A stretch of 64,000 nt of DNA from Marinoscillum pacificum (GCF_024714495.1 NZ_JAMZMJ010000004.1:310001-374000), one strand, 5' to 3'; shown: positions 54,989-64,000, counted from the stretch's first letter. Numbers and translations are program-made. Notes: generated by a model from the letters alone, not told the origin.

Positions 54989-55720
54989 TTACCCGCTAAC
55001 GATAATGGAATGTGTCAACTCATAGCCACCACTTACTGATCCCTCTACTGTGGCTAATTCATTATCAACACCATCGCTGAATACATTATCGGAAGAATGA
55101 TATGTATAACCAGACATCCCTTTGGAATAGCCATAGTCTGTTGCTGCATTCACTTGAACAACTGGTGAATCGCTACTGTCCTCAGGAAAGGCTATTTGGG
55201 TTACTAAAAGGGATTTTCCAGAGGCATTATAAACATGCACATGTATGTGTGTAGATCGACTCTGATACCAACCAGGAAAAATACTGGTAAATTCAACTTT
55301 ACCTTCACTAGTAGTGACTTGTCGTCCACGCAAGAAATGAACATCTGAATAATCTACTGATTGCATGTTGGTGCCACCGTATTCCGAATAGTATCCATCT
55401 TTGTCACAATGCCAGATATCTACCAAGGCACCTTCTAATGGGTTACAATCATCATTCATATTTAGAATAGTAATGGCAATACTTAGAGGCACACCAGTAC
55501 GGTCTCCTATGATATTCGTTTTCACCAAAGAAGACGGGTCTTTTATCGGGAAGGGACCTTCTGTTTCTGAGTTGGTCAGACTACAATCAGGTGACGACAC
55601 ATCTTCAGATGTATCTTCTGTATTGGATAGTATTTCATCGCTATCACTGGCGCTACAGGCTACTATTGGAATCATTGCAGCGCCCATTCCTAACCTCTTT
55701 AAAAATTCCTTTCTCTTCAT
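54989..55720 (-). CDS. Intradiol ring-cleavage dioxygenase-like lipoprotein
   Basis: The protein has 243 residues from the ATG at 55720 (MKRKEFLKRLGMGAAMIPIV, then a lipobox ending VAC); the longer ORF start 40 codons upstream is not favoured. The protocatechuate 3,4-dioxygenase core is visible: the GPFPI opening, DIWHCDKDGYYSEYGG, FTSIFPGWYQSRSTHIHVHV with candidate Fe(III) ligands Tyr and the two His of the HIHVHV segment, and a late AATDYGYS. It is exported, unlike catabolic dioxygenases, and belongs to the less-studied secreted class. It heads the three-gene - strand operon with the unknown and pirin-like genes. Confidence 0.85.
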   Translation of the reverse strand: MKRKEFLKRLGMGAAMIPIVACSASDSDEILSNTEDTSEDVSSPDCSLTNSETEGPFPIKDPSSLVKTNIIGDRTGVPLSIAITILNMNDDCNPLEGALVDIWHCDKDGYYSEYGGTNMQSVDYSDVHFLRGRQVTTSEGKVEFTSIFPGWYQSRSTHIHVHVYNASGKSLLVTQIAFPEDSSDSPVVQVNAATDYGYSKGMSGYTYHSSDNVFSDGVDNELATVEGSVSGGYELTHSIIVSG

Positions 55721-55937
55721 ACTTTTCTCGATTGATTGACCTCTGTTGTATCTGTATATCAACAACATAAGTCCTTTCTTGAACCTCCAAATTATTGTGG
55801 AGGTTGCATTGCTCAAGATAGATTCAACCAAAGAAGTCATTCATTCAATCAACCAAATGAAGTTTTCAACGAGTCAAAAGGGCAATGAATAGCCTCTCCC
55901 GAGAAATGATAGTAGTTTTGAGGTGAATTTTAGGATT

Positions 55938-56477
55938 ATGCGAAAGTTAAAGAACGAGGAACTTGGCCGTATGGAGCCAGAAGAATTTGCGTCAGCTCAA
56001 AAATTAAATGCGTGCATTCTACTTGATGATATTCGCTCGATGAACAATGTGGGAAGTGCCTTTAGAACATCGGACGCTTTTCGCGTGGAAAAAATTTATT
56101 TGTGCGGTATTACGGCCACTCCTCCGCATAGAGATATCAATAAGACTGCTCTAGGTGCTACTGAAACGGTAGAATGGGAACATGCAACAGATATAAAAAG
56201 TCTGATTCAGCAACTGAAAGCGGATGGTTATCAAATAGTATCAGTGGAGCAAGCGGATGATAGCACTAAGCTGGATCAGTTCCTTCCAGATGCCGAATCT
56301 AAGTATGCCTTTGTTTTTGGAAATGAGGTATTTGGTGTGAACGATGACGTTGTTAAAGGATCGGATATAGTGCTAGAAATACCTCAATTTGGCACGAAAC
56401 ACTCATTGAATATTTCAGTAAGTCTTGGGATTACCATTTGGGATTTTGTGTCCAAAACGAAGTTTTTTAATTCCTAG
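55938..56477 (+). CDS. SpoU/TrmH-family RNA 2'-O-methyltransferase
   Basis: The protein has 179 residues from the ATG at 55938 (MRKLKNEELGRM); the ATG five codons earlier is possible. SPOUT motifs are present: motif 1 NNVGSAFRTSDAF (Asn and Arg in the cofactor and substrate site), motif 2 YAFVFGNEVFGVNDDVV and motif 3 IPQFGTKHSLNISVSLGITI. It is a short, single-domain form lacking the N-terminal RNA-binding extension. It should methylate a ribose 2'-OH in rRNA or tRNA using S-adenosylmethionine; the target is not known. Confidence 0.92.
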   Translation: MRKLKNEELGRMEPEEFASAQKLNACILLDDIRSMNNVGSAFRTSDAFRVEKIYLCGITATPPHRDINKTALGATETVEWEHATDIKSLIQQLKADGYQIVSVEQADDSTKLDQFLPDAESKYAFVFGNEVFGVNDDVVKGSDIVLEIPQFGTKHSLNISVSLGITIWDFVSKTKFFNS

Positions 56478-56515
56478 TAAATTAGGGTATCGAAATCGCT
56501 ACTTATACCAAGACT

Positions 56516-57211
56516 ATGCGCATCATTCTACTTAGTTTATTGACAATCATCGCACAAATTCTTTTCGCTCAGGAAGGACCTGTCAATACTAGAAACAATC
56601 TTGAAGAAGTTGGTAGAGCCAATAACTTCCAAATGGTTTACACCTATAACAACATTGGTTCAGGCACCAAAGGGACTCCGTTTTTCAATGAGGACTGGGT
56701 AGTGGGTGATGTATATCTACAAAATGGACAGTCGCTGGAAGGGCTGAAACTCAAATTGGATCTATTCAAGGATGAATTGATTTTAAGTAAAAACAATTCA
56801 GAAATCTATATTCCTAAGTCTCAAGTAAAAGGATTCAAACTTCAATTGGAGTCTGGTGACTTAACTTTCGTAAAATCGGCACTGGCGGCAGACGAGAATA
56901 TTTACATGCAGTATCTAGTGAAAGATGAACCGTTCTCCTTGGTAAAACAGCGAAAAATAACATTCGTAGAAGCTAGAAATAATGGCGCCTATAAGTCCGC
57001 TAATGCCTATGACGAATACTTAATGACTCCTAAATATTATTTGATGCAAGGGGAGGAAGTAGAGAAAATCACAGGCTCTGCCAACAAATTTGCCAAGCTC
57101 ATAGTAGGTCACACCGAAGAAACCAAAACCTATATTAAAGAGCAGAACATCGACCTGAATAAAGAAGCCGATTTGATGATTCTTGTGCAGTATATCAATA
57201 CATTGGATTAG
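56516..57211 (+). CDS. Exported protein of unknown function
   Basis: The protein has 231 residues with a signal peptide (LLSLLTIIAQILFAQ). The mature part is beta-rich with alternating polar residues (FNEDWVVGDVYLQNGQSLEG, KLKLDLFKDELIL, then IYIPKSQVKGFKLQ), in the manner of small periplasmic beta-barrel or sandwich proteins in Bacteroidetes. No domain is recognised. It is 38 bases downstream of the methyltransferase gene, convergent with the iron operon. Confidence 0.6.
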   Translation: MRIILLSLLTIIAQILFAQEGPVNTRNNLEEVGRANNFQMVYTYNNIGSGTKGTPFFNEDWVVGDVYLQNGQSLEGLKLKLDLFKDELILSKNNSEIYIPKSQVKGFKLQLESGDLTFVKSALAADENIYMQYLVKDEPFSLVKQRKITFVEARNNGAYKSANAYDEYLMTPKYYLMQGEEVEKITGSANKFAKLIVGHTEETKTYIKEQNIDLNKEADLMILVQYINTLD

Positions 57212-57255
57212 AAATTGAGGGTCCAATTTCAAATGAGCGTACGTTAATTACTCAC

Positions 57256-58854
57256 CTAATTGTTGGCATTATCAGTCGATTTTTCTCCTTTTTTGATATC
57301 ATTTTTAGGTTCCTTAATCTTCAAAAAGATTAGCAATGTGATAACAGAAGTAATCAGCCAAAATGCATCTACCACAAAGATTTGAGTTTGGTTGTTCTGC
57401 ATGGTTTGCCAAAACCAATCGCCAGTAACAAGTCCATTGACCACAGGAATACAGAATCCAAGTAGAGATCCGAGCAATAAAGAATACTTGGTAGTGATGA
57501 AATTGCTTTTTCTGATTGAAAAAACGACAGATAGAATCAACCACGTAATGAAAAACACTTTGTAGATCATCACTTGGGGTGTTGGATCAGCTGGATCTTT
57601 GAATAATTTGACTGCACTAAAGATTAATGCCATAGCTGGATACATCGTCAAGGAAACAGCCATGAAGATGCTTCCTACCCATTCATTAGCTTTTCGCTTC
57701 CAGGGTTCTGTGCTTTTCTTATCTCTGGCACGTACCCAAATCAGTACTCCGGACAGGATCACGAAACACGATACGATTCCAAAAATGAAGTAAATGATGC
57801 GTAATCCATAGCCGCCATAGTTGCCAAAATGAAGACTCCTCATTGTTTGATCTGCTCCTACTACATAATTGATGGACTGTGCCTCGGTTACCGAAACTAC
57901 TTGCCCGGATCGATCAAGTGTCACTCTCCCCAAACCTAAAAAGGCATCTGTGGTTTGAGGTTTACCTTCTATGATGATGCGCATAGCTGGATCACCGTAA
58001 TTTTGAATAACCACTCTACTCAAATTAGCATTTGTCCAATGTGATGTTGCCTGATGAATTAAATCATTCATATCCCCAGTAAAACCGATGGAGTCATTTT
58101 CAAAAGTCAATGGTTCTGGTTGATCCATCAATTCACGAAACATGTGCTCGTTATCGTTTTTATAAATCAATGAACTGGCTGGCCCTAACATGATAGTTGT
58201 ACCAATAATGAGCACTGCACCAGTTACAGCAAACACAAATTGAAAGGGCAACCCTATCAGCCCAAGTGCTGTATGAGCATCCGTCCAGATGGTCTTTAGC
58301 TTAGCAGCAGGTCGAAAAATGTAGAAGTTAGAAATGATCTTTTTCCAGTGAACAACAACTCCCGTAACGATGGCAAATAGAAAAAAGAAAGCTACAAAAC
58401 CGGATAGTAAATACCCATATGGGTATGGAATCTGAGCAAAAAAGTGCAGACGATAAATGAACTCACCCAGAGTGTAAGAGGAGAAATAGTTAGCCTCTTC
58501 ATAGGTATTTGTATCGATATAGGTAAACACACTTTGCTTAGCTAAATCCGAAGCCAACGAGTCCTTTGATGGCTCCATGGATACCACGATGTTTCGCTCC
58601 TGATGTGGCTGACGAATATTGATATTCCGACCGTAGAGTGCTCCATACCTAGCTGCCAGCGTATCCAACACCTGATTGTAATCGGCTTCCATCTGGGTAT
58701 CTGGCGCTATTGATTGACCTCTTTCCCAGGCGATGATGTCATCTCTAAAAAAGCTAATTGAGCCAGCAAAGAATATGACGTACAAAGCCACACTTATGAC
58801 CAGGCCACTGACTGTATGGGTATGAAAAAGGATATTGTAAATTCTGTTACTCAT
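57256..58854 (-). CDS. PepSY-associated membrane protein of the iron operon
   Basis: The protein has 532 residues. It contains four or more transmembrane helices: one near the N-terminus (HTHTVSGLVISVALYVIFFA), a pair near 155-225 (LSGFVAFFFLFAIVTGVVVH) and further helices from about 350. Conserved PepSY_TM features are HTHTVSG, DAHTALGLIGLPFQFVFAVT and LHFGNYGGYGLRI. Such proteins are thought to act as ferric-siderophore reductases or stabilisers next to TonB receptors. It is the last gene of the - strand operon. The long loop between helices (about 230-350) is outside the membrane. Confidence 0.85.
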   Translation of the reverse strand: MSNRIYNILFHTHTVSGLVISVALYVIFFAGSISFFRDDIIAWERGQSIAPDTQMEADYNQVLDTLAARYGALYGRNINIRQPHQERNIVVSMEPSKDSLASDLAKQSVFTYIDTNTYEEANYFSSYTLGEFIYRLHFFAQIPYPYGYLLSGFVAFFFLFAIVTGVVVHWKKIISNFYIFRPAAKLKTIWTDAHTALGLIGLPFQFVFAVTGAVLIIGTTIMLGPASSLIYKNDNEHMFRELMDQPEPLTFENDSIGFTGDMNDLIHQATSHWTNANLSRVVIQNYGDPAMRIIIEGKPQTTDAFLGLGRVTLDRSGQVVSVTEAQSINYVVGADQTMRSLHFGNYGGYGLRIIYFIFGIVSCFVILSGVLIWVRARDKKSTEPWKRKANEWVGSIFMAVSLTMYPAMALIFSAVKLFKDPADPTPQVMIYKVFFITWLILSVVFSIRKSNFITTKYSLLLGSLLGFCIPVVNGLVTGDWFWQTMQNNQTQIFVVDAFWLITSVITLLIFLKIKEPKNDIKKGEKSTDNANN

Positions 58855-58858
58855 CAGG

Positions 58859-59143
58859 CTACTGCGGGAGATTCAAATAAAAAATGGACGAAAAAAACAG
58901 CGTGAGAATTATGTACAGACCCCAGGTCACCCAACCATTTTTGATAAGGAAGGCGCAGATCAGTAATCCTGCCCACATGATGAAACCACCAAAAACTAGT
59001 GTGACCATGGTGCCTGCCCTGTCTAACAACTGAGACAGCATCATAAATAAACTTACTGTAACAAAATAACCTCCAATGAATCCCGCTGAAATCTTAGCAA
59101 AACGCTGAAGAGGACTGCTGAAATACTTCTTATTAGCTGGCAT
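58859..59143 (-). CDS. Small membrane protein of the iron operon
   Basis: The product has 94 residues with three predicted transmembrane segments (IGGYFVTVSLFMMLSQLL, VFGGFIMWAGLLICAFLI, WGLYIILTLFFSSIFYL). It overlaps the upstream gene by 11 bases and ends 4 bases before the PepSY gene. Similar small proteins (possibly DUF3649-like) accompany PepSY proteins in siderophore operons; I am not sure of the family. Confidence 0.65.
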   Translation of the reverse strand: MPANKKYFSSPLQRFAKISAGFIGGYFVTVSLFMMLSQLLDRAGTMVTLVFGGFIMWAGLLICAFLIKNGWVTWGLYIILTLFFSSIFYLNLPQ

Positions 59144-59474
59144 GCGTCAAAATGATTTCAATAAGTAAACACAATAAGGCAAATGCAGAACCTATTCCCA
59201 AATTGAGCAACCCGATGGGTGCTAAGACAATCACCAAACTGGAAATAGTGGAAACTAACATAATAAACCCAAAAAAGCCCGAGCCTAAACCTAACGCCAT
59301 AATACACATAAACAGACCCGAAAACAGTAAGACAACTCCCAGGGAGTTGCCTTTTAAACGGTCTGATCTAAGCCACATTTCCACTTTATTTGGTGCAGCC
59401 AATACGGCCTTTTGGGATGTTTGATAGCAAAACCAGAATCCTAAAAACGTGAGGTATGTGGCTAAAGAGATCAT
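59133..59474 (-). CDS. Small integral membrane protein of the iron operon
   Basis: The product has 113 residues and about four hydrophobic segments (LGVVLLFSGLFMCIMALGLG, FIMLVSTISSLVIVLAPIGL, LNLGIGSAFALLCLLIEIIL). It overlaps the preceding DUF4198 gene by 4 bases and the next gene by 11, so it is translated as part of the operon. No named family is evident. Co-occurrence with PepSY and TonB genes suggests a role in the inner-membrane step of iron uptake. Confidence 0.6.
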   Translation of the reverse strand: MISLATYLTFLGFWFCYQTSQKAVLAAPNKVEMWLRSDRLKGNSLGVVLLFSGLFMCIMALGLGSGFFGFIMLVSTISSLVIVLAPIGLLNLGIGSAFALLCLLIEIILTHAS

Positions 59475-60214
59475 TTACTCAAGTTCAAACTGTAGGTTGC
59501 ACAATGCCAGATGAACTCGTAATCATCGCCTTTGTAAGTCCCTGGAACTTCCTCTTTTCTGGTAGTCTCCACGGTATAACGAGTTTCCCATGGAAGTGTG
59601 AAACTCACCTTTCCTTCAGCATCTGTATACAGTTTTTTACTCCACATATCTGAAATGTAAACAGCTACTTCTTGTCCTTCTACAGGCTCGCCTTTGTACA
59701 AAACATTAAGAGTGACCTCTCCATTTTTTGCTCCAGTTGAAGCAGACGAATTGATCACCACAAGACCATCAGCATTGGTTGATTCAGTGATACCTACTTC
59801 TTTACCCACAACAACTTTGGCTGTTGAGTGATAGTGTGTTTTGAATATGCCAAAATCATACTGCGTGTAGTCAATAACATCTATCTCGTTGTTATTAAGC
59901 ACCACCGTGTATGTTCCATTTTCTTCCGGAGTAAACGTTCCGACAAAAGACTCTTTGCCTGCTGTGGTTTTGATTTCTGTTTTCTTACCAGAAGGAGCAA
60001 CTACCCATAACTGGAAGTTTTTTACGTTTTCAAAATTCTCACCGCTTGGATCTTCGATTACACCATAGGTATACTCTCCGAAAAACACCTGTACCTTATG
60101 TGTTTTTCCAATTTTACCAGTTTCAGCTGTTTCCACCCACAAATAATGAGCAGATACCTGGCTTGCGATAACAAGCATCATTGCTGTTACCCAAATTCTT
60201 ATTTGATTCTTCAT
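59471..60214 (-). CDS. DUF4198-family periplasmic protein
   Basis: The protein has 247 residues from the ATG at 60214 (MKNQIRIWVTAMMLVI), giving a signal peptide that ends VSAHYLW. The HYLWVE start of the mature chain and the FFGEYTYGVIEDPSGENFEN segment are characteristic of DUF4198 proteins, which accompany metal-uptake systems. A second Ig-like domain follows (GEVTLNVLYKGEPVEGQEVA). The His at the mature N-terminus could bind a metal. It is the third gene of the operon; the long ORF start upstream is rejected because it precedes the signal. Confidence 0.8.
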   Translation of the reverse strand: MKNQIRIWVTAMMLVIASQVSAHYLWVETAETGKIGKTHKVQVFFGEYTYGVIEDPSGENFENVKNFQLWVVAPSGKKTEIKTTAGKESFVGTFTPEENGTYTVVLNNNEIDVIDYTQYDFGIFKTHYHSTAKVVVGKEVGITESTNADGLVVINSSASTGAKNGEVTLNVLYKGEPVEGQEVAVYISDMWSKKLYTDAEGKVSFTLPWETRYTVETTRKEEVPGTYKGDDYEFIWHCATYSLNLSK

Positions 60215-60278
60215 CCTATTAAATATCAAAAACCGAGATGAGAATAAACTCACCCCGGTTACTCAAGAAACAATTCAA

Positions 60279-61526
60279 TTACTTCGTTGCAAACAATGCC
60301 TGGAACTGGTTACCAATTAGCTTCGCACCTTTTGTAGCAGTGGCGCTAGCTGGATCTACCTCATATACATGAGCATCAGTACCTGTATTTACTGAAATGT
60401 ATACTTTACCATTTTCTACTAAGTAAGGAGTCTTATATTGACCACCATGTAATGGCACATCTTCAACAATAGTTAAAGTCTCTGCATTCAAATCAATAAC
60501 TGCAGCATTCAATATAGGAGTCACCTCACTGAACGTAGCCCACATATTCACTGCTGACGCCTGATCATCCAATTGAGTAGAGATAACCCTTGCTACTGCT
60601 AATCCATTGCCTACGTATGTACCAGAAAGCACTTTGTATCCAGTTTTACCTTCTACATCAAAATAGTAATTAGGATCAAATTCTGTTTCACCAGCATTAA
60701 CCTTCAAAATACCTGAAGACTTAGTCACCTGCGTGAACCCACAAGCTTTACAACCTGTAGAAACAAAGAAGTGATCTCCACCTTCGTTTTCTAAAATCAC
60801 TGGAGATCCACCGTAGTATCCGATAGGACCAGTTCTATCGTCTTTGATTGTTTTGATATAATCCAATTCAGGATAAGAGAACACACTTACATAAGCAGTG
60901 TCTGTATTAGGCGTTTGCCATGAAGTTCCGTGCAAAGGATAGAAGCTTACAAAAAGCTTATCATTATCCAAATATGCACCGGTAGGCCAGGCATTTAATT
61001 GTACGCTTTGGTCTAATGAATCCACGTAGTGGAAACTTTCATATATTGGGTGTTCTGCATTGTGATCGATAGCAATATCATCAATGCTCACTACCTGAAG
61101 ATTACAATCATAAGAACCTCCGCCCCACGGAGCTCCAATTCCTAAAAAGTAATCATTGTCCAATGGCTCCATTACGTCTATTCTCTCAAAAACAAACTTA
61201 CCTTGAGAAATCAACTCACCATCTTGTAGTTTATAACCGATACACTCATTCAGGTCATAACCAAATGCAAAATAAGTATCACCAAATTTGGCATTGTAAT
61301 TCCATCCTATAAGCTCTACACCCTGACCAACAGCACTGATTTCTCCATTTAATAGATCATCCACGGTGATGTAATAATCTGCACTTTCATCATTTGCATT
61401 CTGAGTACGCAAAGACATAACATAATTAGCACCAGCGGTGTCTACTTCGTCATCTGTAGTACATGCTGACAACCCTGAAATGATGGCTAGGAGCAACATC
61501 ATTTTTATAAAATTCAACTTGTTCAT
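60279..61526 (-). CDS. DUF4374-family lipoprotein of the iron operon
   Basis: The protein has 415 residues from the ATG at 61526 (MNKLNFIKMMLLLAIISGLS), with lipobox SAC and an acidic CTTDDE mature start that suits surface export in Bacteroidetes. The rest is a beta-propeller-like chain, with FAFGYDLNECIGYKLQDGEL, LGIGAPWGGGSYDCNL and KACGFTQVTKSSGILKV visible. DUF4374 proteins are typical neighbours of TonB receptors for iron complexes. Here the gene lies 33 bases after the receptor, so it may be a surface binding partner. Confidence 0.8.
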   Translation of the reverse strand: MNKLNFIKMMLLLAIISGLSACTTDDEVDTAGANYVMSLRTQNANDESADYYITVDDLLNGEISAVGQGVELIGWNYNAKFGDTYFAFGYDLNECIGYKLQDGELISQGKFVFERIDVMEPLDNDYFLGIGAPWGGGSYDCNLQVVSIDDIAIDHNAEHPIYESFHYVDSLDQSVQLNAWPTGAYLDNDKLFVSFYPLHGTSWQTPNTDTAYVSVFSYPELDYIKTIKDDRTGPIGYYGGSPVILENEGGDHFFVSTGCKACGFTQVTKSSGILKVNAGETEFDPNYYFDVEGKTGYKVLSGTYVGNGLAVARVISTQLDDQASAVNMWATFSEVTPILNAAVIDLNAETLTIVEDVPLHGGQYKTPYLVENGKVYISVNTGTDAHVYEVDPASATATKGAKLIGNQFQALFATK

Positions 61527-61558
61527 ATCTAAATATTGGTTTTTGATTGGCACTATTG

Positions 61559-63931
61559 TTAATCAAGGAAGTAGTTCAATTTCAAACTAAAAGCCCTTCC
61601 TGGTTTTTGAAGCATAAAGTTGTCAAAGAGCACAGCATCAAAAATATTTGTGCAGCTCAATGAAGCATTATACTTGCCTCCCTTCATGCTATAAGAGAGT
61701 GATATGCTGTGCGATAATTGCCTTGGTATATCAGCTTTGGAACTCTTGCCTCCATATGCAGGCCATTTCAGATAAAATGCCTCAACAAAAGAGGTGGTCC
61801 AATTTGCAAATAACTTGTTGCTGGTTTGGGTATTGTTTAGGATAGTATATCCCGCTTGAGCATTACCAAATAAGATTGGTTCATTTGGTATTTGAGAAAG
61901 ATACAGGTAGTTAGTTCCGCCAGAAACAGGGTCCGTCTTTTGTGTATTAACTATTGGTTGGTAGGTTCCATTAATAGAAGCATTGATTTTTCTGTTATAA
62001 TCATAGCGTAGATTGAGCTCATAGCCAGTAACTTTTGTATCTACCAGGTTTAAATAGTTACTGGTATTTCCAACAGCATAATTTCTGATCATGTTTTTCG
62101 GCAAACGATATAAAAATGACGCTTCGGTCATCAACTGGTGCTTGCCCCATGTTTGCTGAGATAGGACACCAAAATTATAGTTTTGGCTGTGTTCAGAATC
62201 AAGGTGCGCATTGGGCTCTACTTGCAACCCGTTTCCAAAAAGCTCTAACACATCCGGGAGCCTGTAAGCATATTCATAAGAAGCTTTGATTTGAAATCCT
62301 TCAAACAAAAAATACGTAGCTCCTACACCATAGCCATATGTTAGGCTTTCCTTGCGAATGGTGTTGATTTCTTGTTGATCACCAAAACCATCCTCTTCTC
62401 TGGAAACTGAATGCAGGTAATACATTTTACCAAACCCAACCATTCGAAGCTTATCTTCTAGCAGTTTTAAACTATAGGATAGTCCTGTGATGTTCTTGCG
62501 AAGCGTATTTGGTTCCGTAAATGGCACTGAACTTAATCCAACCGGGTCACTTTGCCCCAATGGATCACTACCAATTCTGTAGAAGTAAGAAAAGGTGTTG
62601 TTAATAGCTACGGATTGATTCTCATTAATTTTATAGGACAGTAAAGAAGTAGCAGTAGACGCCTTGTCGTCAAACCTAAACTGGGTTTTATACCATGCTA
62701 TTTCACCAGAAGTTGTTCCTAGTTTCTTTCTGGAACGCTCCCCAAGCCAGTTATACTCATAACTACTCGTATCTACAGTTAAAATTCTACCGAATTTTGT
62801 AAATCCATTTACTGTTAAGGTTAAGCCATCCAGGAATAAGTCAGACTTCTTGTATTTGAAAGTACCCAATATCGCCTTGTCTTCTGTATAAGCCTCTCCA
62901 ACTACCTTCGTAAGGTTATAACCTGATTGAATCTCCTTATAATTACTTGACCCAATTACGCCAACCAATAACTGATCAGCATAGGGTTTATTGGTCACAC
63001 CAATTTCTACCTGTACTGTTTGAGATTGATATCCGTCGTGAAAACGCTCTACTTCTTGCTCTGTTACCTTTCCTGTTTCGGTATTGGCCACCTCGGCCAT
63101 TATGTCATAATTGTTGTCAGAATAATTGAAGAAGGCGTTGGCATTTACTCTTAAGCCACTATTGGTGGTATAGCGACTCACTACCGACGCTCGGTGCGTA
63201 TTAAAAGAGCCGATTGAATAACTTATATCTAGAAATCGTCGGATGTTTTGATTGGTAGTAATGTTAATAGCTCCTCCAAGAGCATCGGATCCAAGGTGTA
63301 CAGGAACTACTCCTTTATACACTTCAATATTGGAAATAAGATTAGATGGTATATTGTTAAGTGTAAGTGATGAACCAAAATAGTCCATAGGTATTCCATC
63401 AATAAAAAATCGGACCTGATTACCGGAAAAACCATTTAGAGTAAAATTGAAACTAGACCCTAATCCACCTTCTTCTCTGATTCGCACTCCAGATACCGTT
63501 CCCAAAATCTGATTAACATCTAAATTTTGTGTTTTCAACGGAGCTACATCAATTGCGGTAATTGAGTAGGGCATTTCTCGAATTTCTGCAGTTTCCGACT
63601 TTCCTACTACCTGTACAGCACTTAGCTCGGTGGTACTTTCTTTAAGTTTTACCGGGTCTATTCTGGAGGAATTTTCCAGCAGAACGGCTAATTCTTGCTG
63701 TTGAAAACCAATTCCTGTAAAAACGAGCGTCAACGGACCCTTTGAAAGGTTTTTCAAGCGGAAGTTTCCTTCAATATCGGTAGAAACTCCATTGCTGGTT
63801 CCTTTTACCTGTACTGTGATACCCGGAATACCTACACCAGACTGGTCAGTCACCTGACCACCAAGTGTCATTTGTCCCCAGACAACTGTACCAGAGATGA
63901 AAAATAATATGAATAGAAAAGCTGGTCTCAT
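61559..63931 (-). CDS. TonB-dependent siderophore-type receptor
   Basis: The protein has 790 residues. A signal peptide ends near TVVWGQ (20). A carboxypeptidase-regulatory-like domain (about 22-95, GGQVTDQSGVGIPGITVQVK) precedes the plug (ILGTVSGVRIREEGGLGSS, DALGGAINITTN) and a 22-strand barrel closing with AFSLKLNYFLD. The lack of SusC-type features and the operon partners (DUF4374, DUF4198, PepSY) point to iron or siderophore uptake. A 7-3-7 palindrome lies 14 bases before the start codon. Confidence 0.92.
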   Translation of the reverse strand: MRPAFLFILFFISGTVVWGQMTLGGQVTDQSGVGIPGITVQVKGTSNGVSTDIEGNFRLKNLSKGPLTLVFTGIGFQQQELAVLLENSSRIDPVKLKESTTELSAVQVVGKSETAEIREMPYSITAIDVAPLKTQNLDVNQILGTVSGVRIREEGGLGSSFNFTLNGFSGNQVRFFIDGIPMDYFGSSLTLNNIPSNLISNIEVYKGVVPVHLGSDALGGAINITTNQNIRRFLDISYSIGSFNTHRASVVSRYTTNSGLRVNANAFFNYSDNNYDIMAEVANTETGKVTEQEVERFHDGYQSQTVQVEIGVTNKPYADQLLVGVIGSSNYKEIQSGYNLTKVVGEAYTEDKAILGTFKYKKSDLFLDGLTLTVNGFTKFGRILTVDTSSYEYNWLGERSRKKLGTTSGEIAWYKTQFRFDDKASTATSLLSYKINENQSVAINNTFSYFYRIGSDPLGQSDPVGLSSVPFTEPNTLRKNITGLSYSLKLLEDKLRMVGFGKMYYLHSVSREEDGFGDQQEINTIRKESLTYGYGVGATYFLFEGFQIKASYEYAYRLPDVLELFGNGLQVEPNAHLDSEHSQNYNFGVLSQQTWGKHQLMTEASFLYRLPKNMIRNYAVGNTSNYLNLVDTKVTGYELNLRYDYNRKINASINGTYQPIVNTQKTDPVSGGTNYLYLSQIPNEPILFGNAQAGYTILNNTQTSNKLFANWTTSFVEAFYLKWPAYGGKSSKADIPRQLSHSISLSYSMKGGKYNASLSCTNIFDAVLFDNFMLQKPGRAFSLKLNYFLD

Positions 63932-63945
63932 TATTTGTTTGCTTA

Positions 63946-63962
63946 TTTAGAATGTTTCTAAA
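63946..63962. promoter_or_regulatory. Fur-like operator in front of the iron operon
   Basis: TTTAGAA-TGT-TTCTAAA is a perfect inverted repeat (7-3-7) placed 15-31 bases upstream of the TonB receptor start codon. AT-rich palindromes of this shape precede iron-regulated TonB receptor genes in Bacteroidetes, so repression by Fur (or a DtxR-type regulator) with iron is the simplest reading. Confidence 0.7.
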
Positions 63963-64000
63963 CAACACTGCAAAAGTGTATTTGAGACGCTTCTATGTCA

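Noticed and set aside
57212-57229. AAATTG-CAATTT hairpin between convergent genes as a terminator
   Set aside because: The stem is six AT-rich pairs without a T tract on either side, too weak to support.

Overview
The window looks like chromosomal DNA of a marine-type Bacteroidota, most likely order Cytophagales. I infer this from several features: type IX secretion (T9SS) C-terminal sorting domains, a PorP/SprF-family protein, SusC-like TonB receptors with carboxypeptidase-regulatory N-termini, one-piece propeller sensor kinases, LytTR regulators, and the scarcity of classical ribosome binding sites. No rRNA, tRNA or CRISPR array was seen.

Positions 1-11.6 kb are accessory DNA. The left part (1-3.5 kb, + strand) carries a gene cut by the window edge, a coiled-coil membrane-anchored protein overlapping it, a stretch of gene debris, and a HipA-like kinase overlapping a DUF3037 protein. 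From 3.66 to 11.5 kb lies the backbone of an integrated mobilizable element. It has a small two-gene cassette divergent from a Cro/C-type repressor over an 18-bp perfect palindrome, a MobV relaxase with a nested-hairpin origin-of-transfer candidate, ParA and a small partner, a winged-helix replication-like protein, an excisionase-like protein, an RteC-like protein and a tyrosine recombinase. No conjugation (tra) genes are present, so it would need a helper. The recombinase end is followed by a 55-bp inverted repeat and then by a transcription terminator with no gene in front of it, a plausible element/chromosome junction.

Positions 11.8-17.8 kb hold a TPR/HTH membrane regulator, a TonB receptor and a beta-propeller phytase, which together form a likely organophosphate-scavenging locus. 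Positions 18-49 kb form a large surface-protein region. A 2345-residue modular T9SS protein lies on the - strand. Next come two related propeller histidine kinases, each beside a LytTR response regulator. Then comes a + strand operon of five genes: tail-collar-domain protein, 2768-residue LamG giant, cadherin-repeat type B CTD protein, PorP/SprF-like protein and SPOR-like protein. A 56-bp element, identical except at two positions, lies upstream of both surface-protein transcription units and points at each. The two LytTR regulators lie between the two copies, so I suggest it is their shared operator or promoter.

Positions 49-57 kb contain housekeeping and unassigned genes: a propeller lipoprotein, two small unknowns, mutS, a pirin-like cupin, an intradiol-dioxygenase-like protein and a TrmH-family RNA methyltransferase. 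Positions 57-64 kb are an iron-uptake operon on the - strand (TonB receptor, DUF4374 lipoprotein, DUF4198 protein, two small membrane proteins, PepSY membrane protein) behind a Fur-like 7-3-7 palindrome.
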